From: Paracoccaceae bacterium
Lineage (GTDB): Bacteria; Pseudomonadota; Alphaproteobacteria; Rhodobacterales; Rhodobacteraceae
Reading direction: 5' to 3'
Length of the DNA: 45,214 nucleotides
NCBI GenBank assembly: GCA_007692585.1
Contig: REBU01000080.1
Coordinates: forward strand, 1 to 45,214
Positions 25,751 through 34,303 of this stretch are shown here, piece after piece; within the stretch, counting starts at the first letter, position 1; every line of letters starts with the position of its first letter. The notes under the pieces were generated by a model. It had not been told where the DNA came from. It saw only the letters and a list, made by a program, of their open reading frames with translations, and did not search any database. The translations under genes and the position numbers were made by a program.

Positions 25751-26323
25751 TCAGACCTGCATGATCTCGCTTTGCTTGCTTTCCAGCGCCTTGTCGATCA
25801 GCCCTATATAGGTGTCGGTCAGTTCCTGGATCTCTTCGGACCAGAGTTTCTGTTCGTCTTCGCTCATGCCTGCGGCCTTGGCCTTCTTGATCTGGTCCAT
25901 CCCGTCACGCCGCAAATTGCGCACAGCCACGCGCGCATGTTCGGCATATTGCGCGGCCACTTTGCTCAGCTCCCGGCGGCGTTCTTCATTCAACTCCGGA
26001 ATTGGTAGCATAATTATCGTGCCGTTCAACTGCGGGTTGATGCCCAGCCCGGATTCGCGGATTGCTTTTTCAACCTTGCCGACCATCGACTTGTCCCAGA
26101 CATTGATCGTGACCATGCGCGGCTCGGGCACATTCACGGTGCCCACCTGGTTGATCGGGGTCATCTGGCCGTAAGCCTCGACCATCACCGGCTCCAGCAT
26201 CGAGGCCGAACCCCGCCCGGTGCGCAGCGAGCCGAATTCCGTGCGCAAGGCCGCCATCGCGCCGTCCATGCGCCGCTTCAGGTCATCGGTGTCAATTTCC
26301 AGATCATCAGACATCTGTGCCAT
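25751..26323 (-). CDS. frr: Ribosome recycling factor
   Basis: A 190-residue RRF, which with EF-G splits post-termination ribosomes. The sequence from [20 protein letters not shown] through [40 protein letters not shown] and [13 protein letters not shown] is close to the family consensus, ending SKQSEIMQV. The start used gives [10 protein letters not shown]; the ATG three codons later (26314) is equally possible, and neither has a strong ribosome site. It lies 84 bases after pyrH in the usual pyrH-frr order. Confidence 0.97.
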   Translation of the reverse strand: MAQMSDDLEIDTDDLKRRMDGAMAALRTEFGSLRTGRGSASMLEPVMVEAYGQMTPINQVGTVNVPEPRMVTINVWDKSMVGKVEKAIRESGLGINPQLNGTIIMLPIPELNEERRRELSKVAAQYAEHARVAVRNLRRDGMDQIKKAKAAGMSEDEQKLWSEEIQELTDTYIGLIDKALESKQSEIMQV

Positions 26324-26407
26324 CCCATCGTCTTTTCTGCCCGAATTCAGGGCGCTCAGCATCTTCTAGCCGCTGCGCCCAAGTTTTGTAAGCCTCGAAC
26401 CACGCGC

Positions 26408-27133
26408 TCAGGCATGGACGCGCGTATAGGTGCCCTCGCCCCGCAGGATGCCGCTGAACCCGCCCGGCTCGTCGAGCGAGAACACTATCAGGGGCATCTT
26501 GTTGTCCCGACACAGCGCAATCGCGGACGCATCCATCACCTTGAGATTGGCGCGCAAGACCTCGTCATAGCTGATCTCGGAGTAACGCTGCGCATCGGGG
26601 TTGGTCTTGGGGTCGCTGTCATAGATGCCATCGACCTGCTTGCCCATGAAAATCGCCTCGCAGGCCATTTCTGACGCGCGCAGCGCGGAGGCCGTGTCGG
26701 TGGTGAAATACGGATTGCCAGTCCCGGCGGCGAAAATGCAGACGCGCTTCTTCTCCAGATGGCGCACGGCACGGCGGCGAATGTAGGGCTCGCAGATCTG
26801 ATCCATCGGGATCGCGGAGATCACGCGCGTGAACACGCCCACTTCTTCCAGCGCGGTCTGCATCGCCAGCGCATTCATCACTGTGGCCAGCATCCCCATA
26901 TAATCGGCTTGCGTGCGCTCCATCCCCTGCGCCGAGCCCTGCAAGCCCCGGAAGATATTGCCGCCGCCGATCACCATGCAGATCTCGACGCCCATATCAT
27001 GCACCGATTTCACCTCGCGCGCGATCCGCGCCACGGTCGGGGGATGCAGGCCGAAGCCCTGATCCCCCATGAGCGCTTCGCCCGAAATCTTGAGCATCAC
27101 GCGGCCATAGGTGGTCTGGGGGGTATCGGACAT
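26408..27133 (-). CDS. pyrH: UMP kinase
   Basis: A 241-residue amino-acid-kinase-family enzyme that phosphorylates UMP in pyrimidine nucleotide synthesis. [59 protein letters not shown] and [14 protein letters not shown] are typical. The ATG at [10 protein letters not shown] has AAGGAAA upstream; the frame upstream to 27172 is unsupported. It is the first gene of the long minus-strand unit and is divergent from miaA, with a 10-bp inverted repeat between them. The tsf-rpsB pair that often precedes pyrH is absent here. Confidence 0.97.
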   Translation of the reverse strand: MSDTPQTTYGRVMLKISGEALMGDQGFGLHPPTVARIAREVKSVHDMGVEICMVIGGGNIFRGLQGSAQGMERTQADYMGMLATVMNALAMQTALEEVGVFTRVISAIPMDQICEPYIRRRAVRHLEKKRVCIFAAGTGNPYFTTDTASALRASEMACEAIFMGKQVDGIYDSDPKTNPDAQRYSEISYDEVLRANLKVMDASAIALCRDNKMPLIVFSLDEPGGFSGILRGEGTYTRVHA

Positions 27134-27158
27134 GGGGCTTTCCTTCCTGCAGGGCCGG

Positions 27159-27199
27159 CGCGCAAGGATCATGCAAGGCGCGGGCGCTTTCCTTGCGCG
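27159..27199. promoter_or_regulatory. 10-bp inverted repeat between divergent pyrH and miaA
   Basis: CGCGCAAGGA (27159-27168) and TCCTTGCGCG (27190-27199) form a perfect inverted repeat with 21 bases between arms, centred in the 114-base divergent region. A further GCAAGG lies in the spacer. It could be an operator or a hairpin; no regulator is known to me for it. Confidence 0.4.
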
Positions 27200-27247
27200 G
27201 CAAAATGTCGGAAAACGCCCGCAGGTTCAATCGCAAAGCAGAGGCCC

Positions 27248-28156
27248 ATGCCCAGAATTGACGCTCCGCTGGAAACCGCCCTTGCCCGGTTGCGCGACAG
27301 CCCCCCCGATCCGGCGCGTCCGGTGCTGCTGGCAGGGCCGACCGCCAGCGGCAAATCGGCGCTGGCCCTGGCCTTGTCCGAAGCCCAGGGGCGCGTGATC
27401 ATCAATGCCGATGCGCTGCAGGTCTATGAAATGTGGCGCGTGCTCACAGCGCGGCCCGAGGCGCGCGATTGCGCGCGCGTCCCGCATTTCCTTTATGGTG
27501 GGGTCGGGCGTGATCAGGACTGGTCGGTGGGCCATTGGCTGCGTGCGCTCGACCCGCTGCTGCGCGCGCATCCCACTGCCATCATCGTGGGCGGCACCGG
27601 GCTCTATTTCCGCGCCCTGACCGAGGGGCTGGTCACATTGCCCCCGACCCCTGCCGCCTTGCGCGCCGAGGCGGATGCCCATCTGGCCCGCGCCGGGCTG
27701 GCCGCGTTGGTGGCAGAGCTGGATCCAAAAACCCGCGCGCGCATTGACACGCGCAACCCCGCGCGCGTGCAGCGCGCATGGGAAGTGCAGGCCGCCACGG
27801 GTCAGGGACTGGCCCATTGGCAGGACCAGACGCCGCCGCCGCTCTTGGCGCGCGCGCAGGCCACTGCGCTGGTGCTGCGCCCGGATGTCGAATGGCTGAA
27901 TGCGCGAATCGATCAGCGCTTCGAGCAGATGCTGAATGCCGGCGCATTGGAGGAGGTGCGCGCCGCCCTGCCGCACTGGCAGCCGCAGGCACCATGGGCG
28001 CGCGCGATTGGGGCGCCTGAGCTGATCGCCCATCTGCAAGGCCAGATATCGTGGGATGAGGCGCGGCAAGCCGCAACACTTGCCACGCGCCAATATGCCA
28101 AACGCCAACGCACATGGTTTCGCAACCGCATGCGGGACTGGGACGCGCTGATCTGA
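27248..28156 (+). CDS. miaA: tRNA dimethylallyltransferase
   Basis: A 302-residue enzyme that prenylates A37 of tRNAs reading UNN codons. The P-loop LLAGPTASGKSALAL is followed by INADALQVYEMWRVLTARP (usually DSxQVY; D to A-D variation noted), GGTGLYFRALTEGL, and the C-terminal ATRQYAKRQRTWFRNRM. The ATG has AGAGG upstream and starts translation well inside a longer open frame to 26759 that is antisense to pyrH. It uses dimethylallyl diphosphate from the pathway that includes the nearby dxr. Confidence 0.95.
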   Translation: MPRIDAPLETALARLRDSPPDPARPVLLAGPTASGKSALALALSEAQGRVIINADALQVYEMWRVLTARPEARDCARVPHFLYGGVGRDQDWSVGHWLRALDPLLRAHPTAIIVGGTGLYFRALTEGLVTLPPTPAALRAEADAHLARAGLAALVAELDPKTRARIDTRNPARVQRAWEVQAATGQGLAHWQDQTPPPLLARAQATALVLRPDVEWLNARIDQRFEQMLNAGALEEVRAALPHWQPQAPWARAIGAPELIAHLQGQISWDEARQAATLATRQYAKRQRTWFRNRMRDWDALI

Positions 28157-28229
28157 GCGCGCAGAGCGCGAGTCACAAAATTACAACGCCGCTCCCCGTC
28201 ACGGCTGTTTTTTTCACACGCCCGTGAAG

Positions 28230-28253
28230 TAACGCTTCGCGTTAACCTTTTTT
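28230..28253 (+). terminator. Probable Rho-independent terminator of miaA
   Basis: A 6-bp stem TAACGC/GCGTTA with a three-base TTC loop is followed by ACC and six T residues. It lies 74 bases after the miaA stop and just before the AraC-family gene. Confidence 0.6.
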
Positions 28254-28293
28254 CCGTCCTAATCTTGCCGTCATCCGGGGGGATGTCGATGTG

Positions 28294-29133
28294 ATGCAAA
28301 ACATACCTGATCCAGTATTGCGGCTGCGGCTTATGCCGATCTCGAAATTCGCCTCTGCCCCAAAATGGCAGCTTGAGACCATGCGGGCCCTGCGCGAGCC
28401 GCTGTTTCTGTGGTTCACCCATGGACAGGGGCGCATCAATCTGGGGGGAAGCATCCGCGGCTTTCATCCCCATAATGCGATTTTCATCCCGGCGGGCACG
28501 CTGCACGGCTTTCAGGCCATGACCCGTGTGCAGGGCACAGCGATCTATTTCGGACAAGCACAGACATTGGACCTGCCGGACGGGCCATTGCACCTGCGTC
28601 TGCGGGAGGCCAACCAGCATGCCGAGGTCGCCCATATCATCGACGCGATCCAGCGCGAGGTTGAAGGACAACGCCCGATGGCCGAGCGCGCTGCACGCCA
28701 TCAGTTGGGGCTGCTGGCGATCTGGATGCAACGCCATCAGCGCGAAATTGCTGCCAATGGTCAGAAGGCAAGCCCGGAGCTGAATGCCAATGAGAAGCTG
28801 ACCGCCCGCTTCGCGATGCTTCTGGAGCGGGAATTCGGCAGCGCGCTGAATGTGACCGATTATGCGACCGCGCTTGGTGTGACACCGACGCATCTGACCC
28901 GCGCCTGCCGCGCCAGTTGCGGGCGCACGGCGCTGGCCCTGTTGCAGGATCGGCGTCTGTTTGAAGCCCGTAAGCTTTTGTCAGATACCGATGTGCCTGT
29001 GCAGGACATCGCGCGCAATCTCGGGTTTTCGACAGCGGGCTATTTCTCTCGCGCCTTCTCGCAGGCAGTGGGACAATCGCCTTCGGCCTATCGCAAACAG
29101 CGCGGGGGCGCGCGCTCAGGCGCGGCGCTGTAA
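28294..29133 (+). CDS. AraC-family transcriptional regulator
   Basis: A 279-residue regulator. The N-terminal half (about 1-130) looks like a cupin-type effector domain (FIPAGTLHGFQ), and the C-terminal half (about 175-275) has the two AraC helix-turn-helix motifs: VTDYATALGVTPTHLTRACR and VPVQDIARNLGFSTAGYFSR followed by FSQAVGQSPSAYRKQ. The ATG used is one codon after an in-frame GTG (28291); a GGGGGGA stretch lies about ten bases upstream. It stands alone between the miaA terminator and a convergent gene, so its target is not indicated by context. Confidence 0.93.
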   Translation: MQNIPDPVLRLRLMPISKFASAPKWQLETMRALREPLFLWFTHGQGRINLGGSIRGFHPHNAIFIPAGTLHGFQAMTRVQGTAIYFGQAQTLDLPDGPLHLRLREANQHAEVAHIIDAIQREVEGQRPMAERAARHQLGLLAIWMQRHQREIAANGQKASPELNANEKLTARFAMLLEREFGSALNVTDYATALGVTPTHLTRACRASCGRTALALLQDRRLFEARKLLSDTDVPVQDIARNLGFSTAGYFSRAFSQAVGQSPSAYRKQRGGARSGAAL

Positions 29134-29158
29134 GCGCCCCGCCCCGGACGTCGCGCTG

Positions 29159-29953
29159 CTACTCGGCCGCTTCGGGCGGGTTGACCGAATCCCCCTGCTC
29201 GGACTTGGCTTTCTCGGATTTGGCTGTCTCGGACTTGGCTGTCTCGGACTTGGCTGTCTCGGAGGCAGGCTTGCGGGGTTTGCGCGTATTTCGCGCAGGT
29301 TTCGGCGCCGACTTGGCATCAGCTCCGTCACCTTCTCCCGCATTCGGCTTGCGCGCGCGCGGTTGACGACGCGCTGGCGGTTTGGGGACATCGGCACCGG
29401 CAGCTTCGGTCTCGTCGGGATTTGAGGACGCGCCAGTTGCATGCGGTTCCAAGACCGGGGCTGGCTGCTCGTGCCGCGCGGTTTCCGGTGTCTCGACCAA
29501 TGTGCCCTGATCGCGCTCGGAGCTTGTGTTGTCCTGAAGCGCGAAGGCATCGGCCCCCGACATGTCGCGCGCGTCATCGCCATTCTGCTGCGACCCGTCT
29601 GCGTTGCGGCGCGGTTCATGGCGGCGCTGGCCTTGGCCGCGATCGTCGTTCTGACCGCGATTACGATCTTCCTGCTGCAGGCGCCGTGCTTCCTGCTCGG
29701 CCTGCTGCTCGCGCATCGCCTGCGCCAGAAGCCGGGTGTAATGCTCGGCATGCTGCTGAAAATTCTCGGCGGCCACGCGGTCATTCGAGAGTTGCGCGTC
29801 GCGCGCCAGAACCTGATACTTTTCGATAATCTGCTGCGGCGTGCCGCGCACCTTGCCTTCAGGGCCGGAACTGTCAAAGACGCGATTGACGATATTGCCA
29901 AGCGTTTTGGGACGGTTCGATTTCGAACGCGAGCGTTTGTTGGTTGATCTCAT
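29159..29953 (-). CDS. DUF4167 domain protein with low-complexity tail
   Basis: A 264-residue protein whose first 85 residues form a DUF4167 domain: basic start RSTNKRSRSKSNRPKTLGNI, then FDSSGPEGKVRGTPQQI and LARDAQLSNDRVAAENFQQH, AEHYTRLL. The rest is low complexity: a Q/R/E-rich middle, a basic proline-rich stretch and a C-terminal run of SETAK repeats. The highly charged makeup suggests RNA or nucleic-acid binding, but function is unknown. It follows prmC on the same strand, a conserved alphaproteobacterial neighbourhood, after 222 bases that contain a hairpin. That spacing suggests it also has its own promoter. Confidence 0.88.
   Translation of the reverse strand: MRSTNKRSRSKSNRPKTLGNIVNRVFDSSGPEGKVRGTPQQIIEKYQVLARDAQLSNDRVAAENFQQHAEHYTRLLAQAMREQQAEQEARRLQQEDRNRGQNDDRGQGQRRHEPRRNADGSQQNGDDARDMSGADAFALQDNTSSERDQGTLVETPETARHEQPAPVLEPHATGASSNPDETEAAGADVPKPPARRQPRARKPNAGEGDGADAKSAPKPARNTRKPRKPASETAKSETAKSETAKSEKAKSEQGDSVNPPEAAE
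29198..29263. repeat. 15-bp tandem repeat encoding SETAK units
   Basis: Four full copies of a 15-base unit (plus-strand form CTCGGACTTGGCTGT) and a partial fifth lie head to tail; the second, third and fourth differ by only one base. They encode the SETAK/SEKAK repeats at the C-terminus of the DUF4167 protein. Being in-frame, copy changes would alter length without frameshift. Confidence 0.9.
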
Positions 29954-30151
29954 GCGTAACTATATCCTGCCGATCATGGCATAGGTGCAGTCCTGTTTTC
30001 AGTGTCTCCGTCACCGGACGACCCGGACTGCTGAAAAAGGGATTTAGAGAAGCGCTGCGTGACCCCGCATCCCGCTTCTTGAATATCACTTCGCATGGCT
30101 GAGGGCGCAAGACAAGCCCCTAGCGATTAAAATTTGCGATCCGGGCCGGAA

Positions 30152-30170
30152 ACAGCGGTTTCCCCGCTGT
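30152..30170 (-). terminator. Hairpin in the prmC-DUF4167 gap (weak terminator)
   Basis: On the minus strand a perfect 7-bp stem ACAGCGG/CCGCTGT with a five-base loop follows the prmC stop by about ten bases, but only TTTCC follows. It may attenuate transcription or protect the prmC 3' end. No other feature is seen in 29954-30175 apart from a short AT-rich patch at 30127-30137. Confidence 0.45.
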
Positions 30171-30175
30171 GCGCC

Positions 30176-31018
30176 TCAGGCAGGGCGTTGCGCCATCACC
30201 ACCCGCGCGCGGCCCGTCATATCCGCGACCAAGGCTGCAGCGCGCAGACCGGCCTGCGTGAAGATCGCCTGCACATCCGGCCCCTGCCCCAGCCCGATTT
30301 CCACCATCAACCAGCCCGCAGGGGCCAGCAGCGCCGGTGCCTGCGCGGCGATGCGCCGGTAATCCGCCAGTCCCGACCCGTCACAGCCAGCGGGCACGAG
30401 CGCGCCGCGCGGCTCCCAGTCGCGGGTCTCGGGGGAAAGTGCTGCGACCTCGCCTGCGCCGATATAGGGCGGATTCGAGACGATCAGATCGAATGGCCCC
30501 GCCAGCCCCGCGCACCAGTCGGCGCGCTGGAAATGCGCGCGGGCGGTCAGCCCCAGCGCCTGCGCATTGGCCCGCGCGACTGTCAGCGCGGCCTCCGAGA
30601 TATCTGCGCCAAGCCCGGTCGCGTCCGGGCGTTCGGCCAGCAGGCTGAGCAGAATCGCCCCGCTGCCAGTGCCAAGGTCGAGGACATGCGCGAAAGGCAG
30701 ATCCAGTGCCGTCGCGACCAGTGTCTCCGTCTCGGGGCGCGGGTCGAGGACATCTGGGGTGACCTTGAACATCCGCCCCCAGAACTGCCGCTGGCCAATG
30801 ATCTGCGCGACAGGCTGGCGGCGGACGCGTGCGGCAATCGCGGCGCGAAACCGCGCCTGCACGCCCGCGTCAGCGTCGTCGCCCAGTTCCAGCGTCAGCC
30901 GGTCCTGTGCGATGCCCAGCGCATGGGCGATCAGCCAACGCGCATCGCGCGCCGCCCCGTCGATCCCGGCAGCGCGCAGGGTCTGGACCCCTTCGGCCAG
31001 CAGCCTGTCCGCGCGCAT
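30176..31018 (-). CDS. prmC: Peptide chain release factor N5-glutamine methyltransferase
   Basis: A 280-residue SAM-dependent enzyme that methylates the glutamine of the GGQ motif in release factors. The SAM motif VLDLGTGSGAILL and the catalytic NPPY (residues 182-185, in IVSNPPYIGAGEV) are clear, after an N-terminal helical substrate-binding domain and LDPRPETETLV. Its ATG overlaps the prfA stop as TGATG, so enzyme and substrate are translationally coupled. Confidence 0.97.
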   Translation of the reverse strand: MRADRLLAEGVQTLRAAGIDGAARDARWLIAHALGIAQDRLTLELGDDADAGVQARFRAAIAARVRRQPVAQIIGQRQFWGRMFKVTPDVLDPRPETETLVATALDLPFAHVLDLGTGSGAILLSLLAERPDATGLGADISEAALTVARANAQALGLTARAHFQRADWCAGLAGPFDLIVSNPPYIGAGEVAALSPETRDWEPRGALVPAGCDGSGLADYRRIAAQAPALLAPAGWLMVEIGLGQGPDVQAIFTQAGLRAAALVADMTGRARVVMAQRPA

Positions 31019-32073
31019 CAGGCTTCCATTTCGGCCAGTTTCGCCGCCTGATCCGCAGCCGTCAGCGCGTCGATGATCTCATCCAGATCGCCCTGCATCA
31101 CGGCGTCGAGCTTGTAGAGCGTCAGGTTGATGCGGTGATCAGTCATGCGGCCCTGCGGGAAATTATAGGTGCGGATGCGCTCGGAGCGGTCGCCCGAGCC
31201 GACCTGCGCGCGCCGCGCATCCGCGCGCGCCGCATCCGCGCGCTGACGCTCCATATCGTAGAGCTTGGCGCGCAAGACCTGCATCGCGATCGCGCGGTTC
31301 TGATGCTGCGATTTCTCGGCCGATGTTACAACGATCCCGCTGGGCAGATGGGTGATGCGCACCGCCGAATCGGTGGTGTTCACATGCTGCCCGCCCGCGC
31401 CCGACGCGCGCATCGTATCGATGCGGATATCGCTTGCGGGGATGTCGATATCGACCTCCTCGGCTTCGGGCAGCACAGCGACGGTGGCGGCAGAGGTATG
31501 GATGCGCCCCCCCGATTCGGTCACGGGCACGCGCTGGACCCGGTGCACACCGGATTCGTATTTGAACCGCGCAAACACCCCCTCGCCCGCGATGCGCATC
31601 ACCGCTTCGCGCAATCCCCCGAGTTCGGTTTCCGAAAAGCTGATCATCTGCACCTGCCAGCCGCGCGCCTCGGCATAGCGCTGATACATGCGCAAGAGAT
31701 CGGATGCGAAAAGGCTCGCCTCCTCGCCGCCCGTGCCGGGGCGCAATTCGATCAGCGCAGGTCGCGCATCGGCGGCATCCTTGGGCAACAGCGCCAGCCG
31801 CAGCGCTTGCTCAAGCGCGGGCAACGCCTCGGCCAGCCCGGCGAGTTCATCTTCGGCCAAGGCGCGCATCTCAGGGTCACTGCGCATGTCCTGGGCATCA
31901 CGCTGATCAGCGAGCGCCTGACGGTAGGCCGCAATCTGGATCACAACGGGTTTGAGCTCGGCATATTCGCGCGTCAACGCTGCGATTTCCTCAGGGGCCA
32001 CGCCCTCCATCAGGCGGGCTTCGAGAAAGCCGAAGCGGCGGGTGATCTGATCAAGGGTGTCTTGCGCGAACAT
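31018..32073 (-). CDS. prfA: Peptide chain release factor 1
   Basis: A 351-residue class I release factor reading UAA and UAG. The codon-recognition tripeptide PVT is at about 183-185 ([16 protein letters not shown]), and the catalytic GGQ at 227-229 ([19 protein letters not shown]). The start ATG gives [13 protein letters not shown] with AGG seven bases upstream; the frame extends to 32184 without support. It is divergent from the CorC-type gene and coupled to prmC. Confidence 0.97.
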   Translation of the reverse strand: MFAQDTLDQITRRFGFLEARLMEGVAPEEIAALTREYAELKPVVIQIAAYRQALADQRDAQDMRSDPEMRALAEDELAGLAEALPALEQALRLALLPKDAADARPALIELRPGTGGEEASLFASDLLRMYQRYAEARGWQVQMISFSETELGGLREAVMRIAGEGVFARFKYESGVHRVQRVPVTESGGRIHTSAATVAVLPEAEEVDIDIPASDIRIDTMRASGAGGQHVNTTDSAVRITHLPSGIVVTSAEKSQHQNRAIAMQVLRAKLYDMERQRADAARADARRAQVGSGDRSERIRTYNFPQGRMTDHRINLTLYKLDAVMQGDLDEIIDALTAADQAAKLAEMEA

Positions 32074-32202
32074 GTTGGACCTAGTGGCCAAACTCGGCGC
32101 GCGGGTCAAGCCTTGGCAGGGATGTGCTGGACGCGCGCGATGTGAGGATTTATGCTGCATTGATGCGCAAGTGGCGCAGGGCAAAGCAGGAATTCAACGT
32201 CA

Positions 32203-33531
32203 ATGGGCGATTTCGCCACCACGCTCGACGCGGCCTTCTGGATCACAGCCGGGGCCATCGTGCTCCTGCTGGTCATCTCGGGTTTTTTCTCCGGCTCGGA
32301 AACGGCGCTGACAGCCTCCAGCCGCGGCAAGCTGAAAGCGCATGCCGACAAAGGCCTGCCAGGCGCTGCGAGCGCTCTGAAACTGACCGAGGACAGCGAG
32401 CGCATGATCGGCGCGATCCTGCTGGGCAACAACACGGTCAACATCATGGCCGCGTCGCTGGCCACGGCGCTGTTCACGCGGCTGTTCGGCGATAGCGGTG
32501 TGGCGCTGGCGACATTGGTGATGACGCTGCTGGTGCTGATCTTCTCGGAAGTCCTGCCCAAGACCTATGCGATCTCGAACCCCGAAACCGTCGCGCTGCG
32601 CGTCTCCGCGCCCTTGCGCATTCTCGTGGCGCTGTTTTCGCCCATCGTCTCGGTCGTCCGCTTCATCGTGCGCCGGGTTCTGATGGTCTTCGGGGTACAG
32701 ATCGACCCGGATCGCGACATCATGTCGGTCCATGAGGAAATCGCAGGCACGCTGGCGCTGGGGCATTCCTCGGGGTCAGTCGAAAAGGAAGACCGTGACC
32801 GGCTGCTGGGCGCGCTTGATCTGTCAGAGCGCACAGTCGAGGAAATCATGCGCCATCGCAGCCAGATCGAAGTTGTCAATGCCGATGACCCGATCGAAGA
32901 CATCATCGCGCAATGCATCAACTCGCCGCATTCGCGCCTGCCGATGTATCGCGAGGAGCAGGAGAATATCATCGGCATTCTCTATGCCCGCGATCTGGTG
33001 CGTGAAATGCACCGGCTGGTGCGCGATGCAGGCGGCGATTATCAGGCCACCCGACAGCTCGATCTCGATGCGCTGGCCCGCGCGCCCTATTTCGTGCCCG
33101 AGACAACCCCGCTTGACGAGCAGATGCGCGAATTCCTGCGCCTGCGGCGCCATTTCGCGCTGGTTGTCGATGAATATGGCGCCCTGCACGGGCTGATCAC
33201 GCTCGAAGATATCCTCGAGGAAATCGTGGGCGAGATCGAGGATGAATATGACACGACCCATGCGCCGGAAGTTGAGGAAGGGCCGGATGGCGAAGTGATG
33301 GTCGATGGCGCGATGACCATTCGCGACCTGAACCGCACGATGGACTGGTCGCTGCCCGATGAGGAAGCGGTGACCGTGGCCGGGCTGGTGATCCATGAAG
33401 CGCAGTCGATCCCCGAGGAAGCCCAGGTGTTTTCCTTCCATGGCTGTCGCTTCAAGGTGCTGGAGCGCGAAGGCAACCGGATCGTACGGCTGAGTATCCG
33501 CAATGCGCAGGACACGCGCCGCGATGACTGA
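32203..33531 (+). CDS. HlyC/CorC-family membrane protein with CBS domains
   Basis: A 442-residue membrane protein with a DUF21/CNNM transmembrane domain (about 10-190; FFSGSETALTASSRGKLK and LIFSEVLPKTYAI are characteristic), two CBS domains (about 210-335; MRHRSQIEVVNADDPIED, FALVVDEYGALHGLITLEDI) and a C-terminal CorC_HlyC domain (355-435). The family is linked to magnesium or cobalt transport and haemolysin-like effects; CorB members are Mg2+ exporters. The ATG has AGGA eleven bases upstream. The next gene overlaps its end by eight bases. Confidence 0.93.
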   Translation: MGDFATTLDAAFWITAGAIVLLLVISGFFSGSETALTASSRGKLKAHADKGLPGAASALKLTEDSERMIGAILLGNNTVNIMAASLATALFTRLFGDSGVALATLVMTLLVLIFSEVLPKTYAISNPETVALRVSAPLRILVALFSPIVSVVRFIVRRVLMVFGVQIDPDRDIMSVHEEIAGTLALGHSSGSVEKEDRDRLLGALDLSERTVEEIMRHRSQIEVVNADDPIEDIIAQCINSPHSRLPMYREEQENIIGILYARDLVREMHRLVRDAGGDYQATRQLDLDALARAPYFVPETTPLDEQMREFLRLRRHFALVVDEYGALHGLITLEDILEEIVGEIEDEYDTTHAPEVEEGPDGEVMVDGAMTIRDLNRTMDWSLPDEEAVTVAGLVIHEAQSIPEEAQVFSFHGCRFKVLEREGNRIVRLSIRNAQDTRRDD

Positions 33532-34300
33532 CATCCGTCTGATCTGCGCGAGCAATGACGCCGCGATCCTGCGCGCCAATCTGATGCGTTCGGACGCGGT
33601 TGCGCAATGGCCGCTCAGCGTGATCGAGAACGCGTCCTCTGCGGCCAGTGCCTATAATCGCGGCCTCGATGAAAGCGCCGAGCCCCTGCTCGTTTTCCTG
33701 CATCACGACGTCTACCTGCCCCCCGGCTGGGAACACCTGCTGCAGCAGCGCATCGCCGAAGTTGCGGCGATGGACCCGGATTGGGCGCTGATCGGCGCCT
33801 ATGGGGTGGATGAGGCCGGGCGCGGCTATGGGCCGGTCTGGTCAAGCTCGCTGGGCCAGATCGTGGGGGCCGTGCCGCTTGCGCCACGCGCAGTCCAGAG
33901 CTTCGACGAATTGCTGATCGTGATGCGCCGCGCATCGGGGCTGCGCTTTGATGCCGACCTGCCGGGCTGGCATCTCTATGGCACCGATATCGTGACGCAA
34001 GCGCGGGCGCAGGGCCTCGGGGCCTATGCCTGCGCGCTGCCGCTGGTGCATAATGATGGCTACAAGGACCAGCTCGATCAGGGATTCGGCGCGGCCTATG
34101 GCTATCTTCAGCGCAAATGGGCCGCGCGCCTGCCCCTGCGCAGCCCCGTCATCAAGATCTCGCGCACAGGCCATCAGCTCTGGCGCGCGCGCTGGCACAA
34201 TATCCGTTCGCGCGACATCCGGCAGGGCATGGCCGTCGATACAGCGCTCGACCCGGTCGCGATAGCCGCCGCCTGTGGTTGGACGCGCGTTGCGCCGTAA
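33524..34300 (+). CDS. Glycosyltransferase-like protein (PF13712 type)
   Basis: A 258-residue soluble protein with a GT-A-like start: IRLICASNDAAILRANLM, ASSAASAYNRGLDESAEPLL and the acidic motif VFLHHDVYLPPGWE, the usual nucleotide-sugar metal site in this small family (Glyco_tranf_2_5). Later blocks include PGWHLYGTDIVTQA and ALPLVHNDGYKDQ. Donor and acceptor are unknown. Its ATG overlaps the stop of the CorC-type gene (ATGACTGA), so the two are cotranscribed although no functional link is evident. It ends three bases before the convergent ABC ATPase stop. Confidence 0.8.
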   Translation: MTDIRLICASNDAAILRANLMRSDAVAQWPLSVIENASSAASAYNRGLDESAEPLLVFLHHDVYLPPGWEHLLQQRIAEVAAMDPDWALIGAYGVDEAGRGYGPVWSSSLGQIVGAVPLAPRAVQSFDELLIVMRRASGLRFDADLPGWHLYGTDIVTQARAQGLGAYACALPLVHNDGYKDQLDQGFGAAYGYLQRKWAARLPLRSPVIKISRTGHQLWRARWHNIRSRDIRQGMAVDTALDPVAIAAACGWTRVAP

Positions 34301-34303
34301 CGC

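Noticed and set aside
28187-28213. Terminator GCCG/CGGC with T-run after miaA
   Set aside because: The stem is only four base pairs; the TAACGC/GCGTTA hairpin with six T residues at 28230-28253 is a better candidate.
29198-29263. CRISPR-like array
   Set aside because: The repeats are contiguous 15-mers without spacers and lie in frame inside a coding region.
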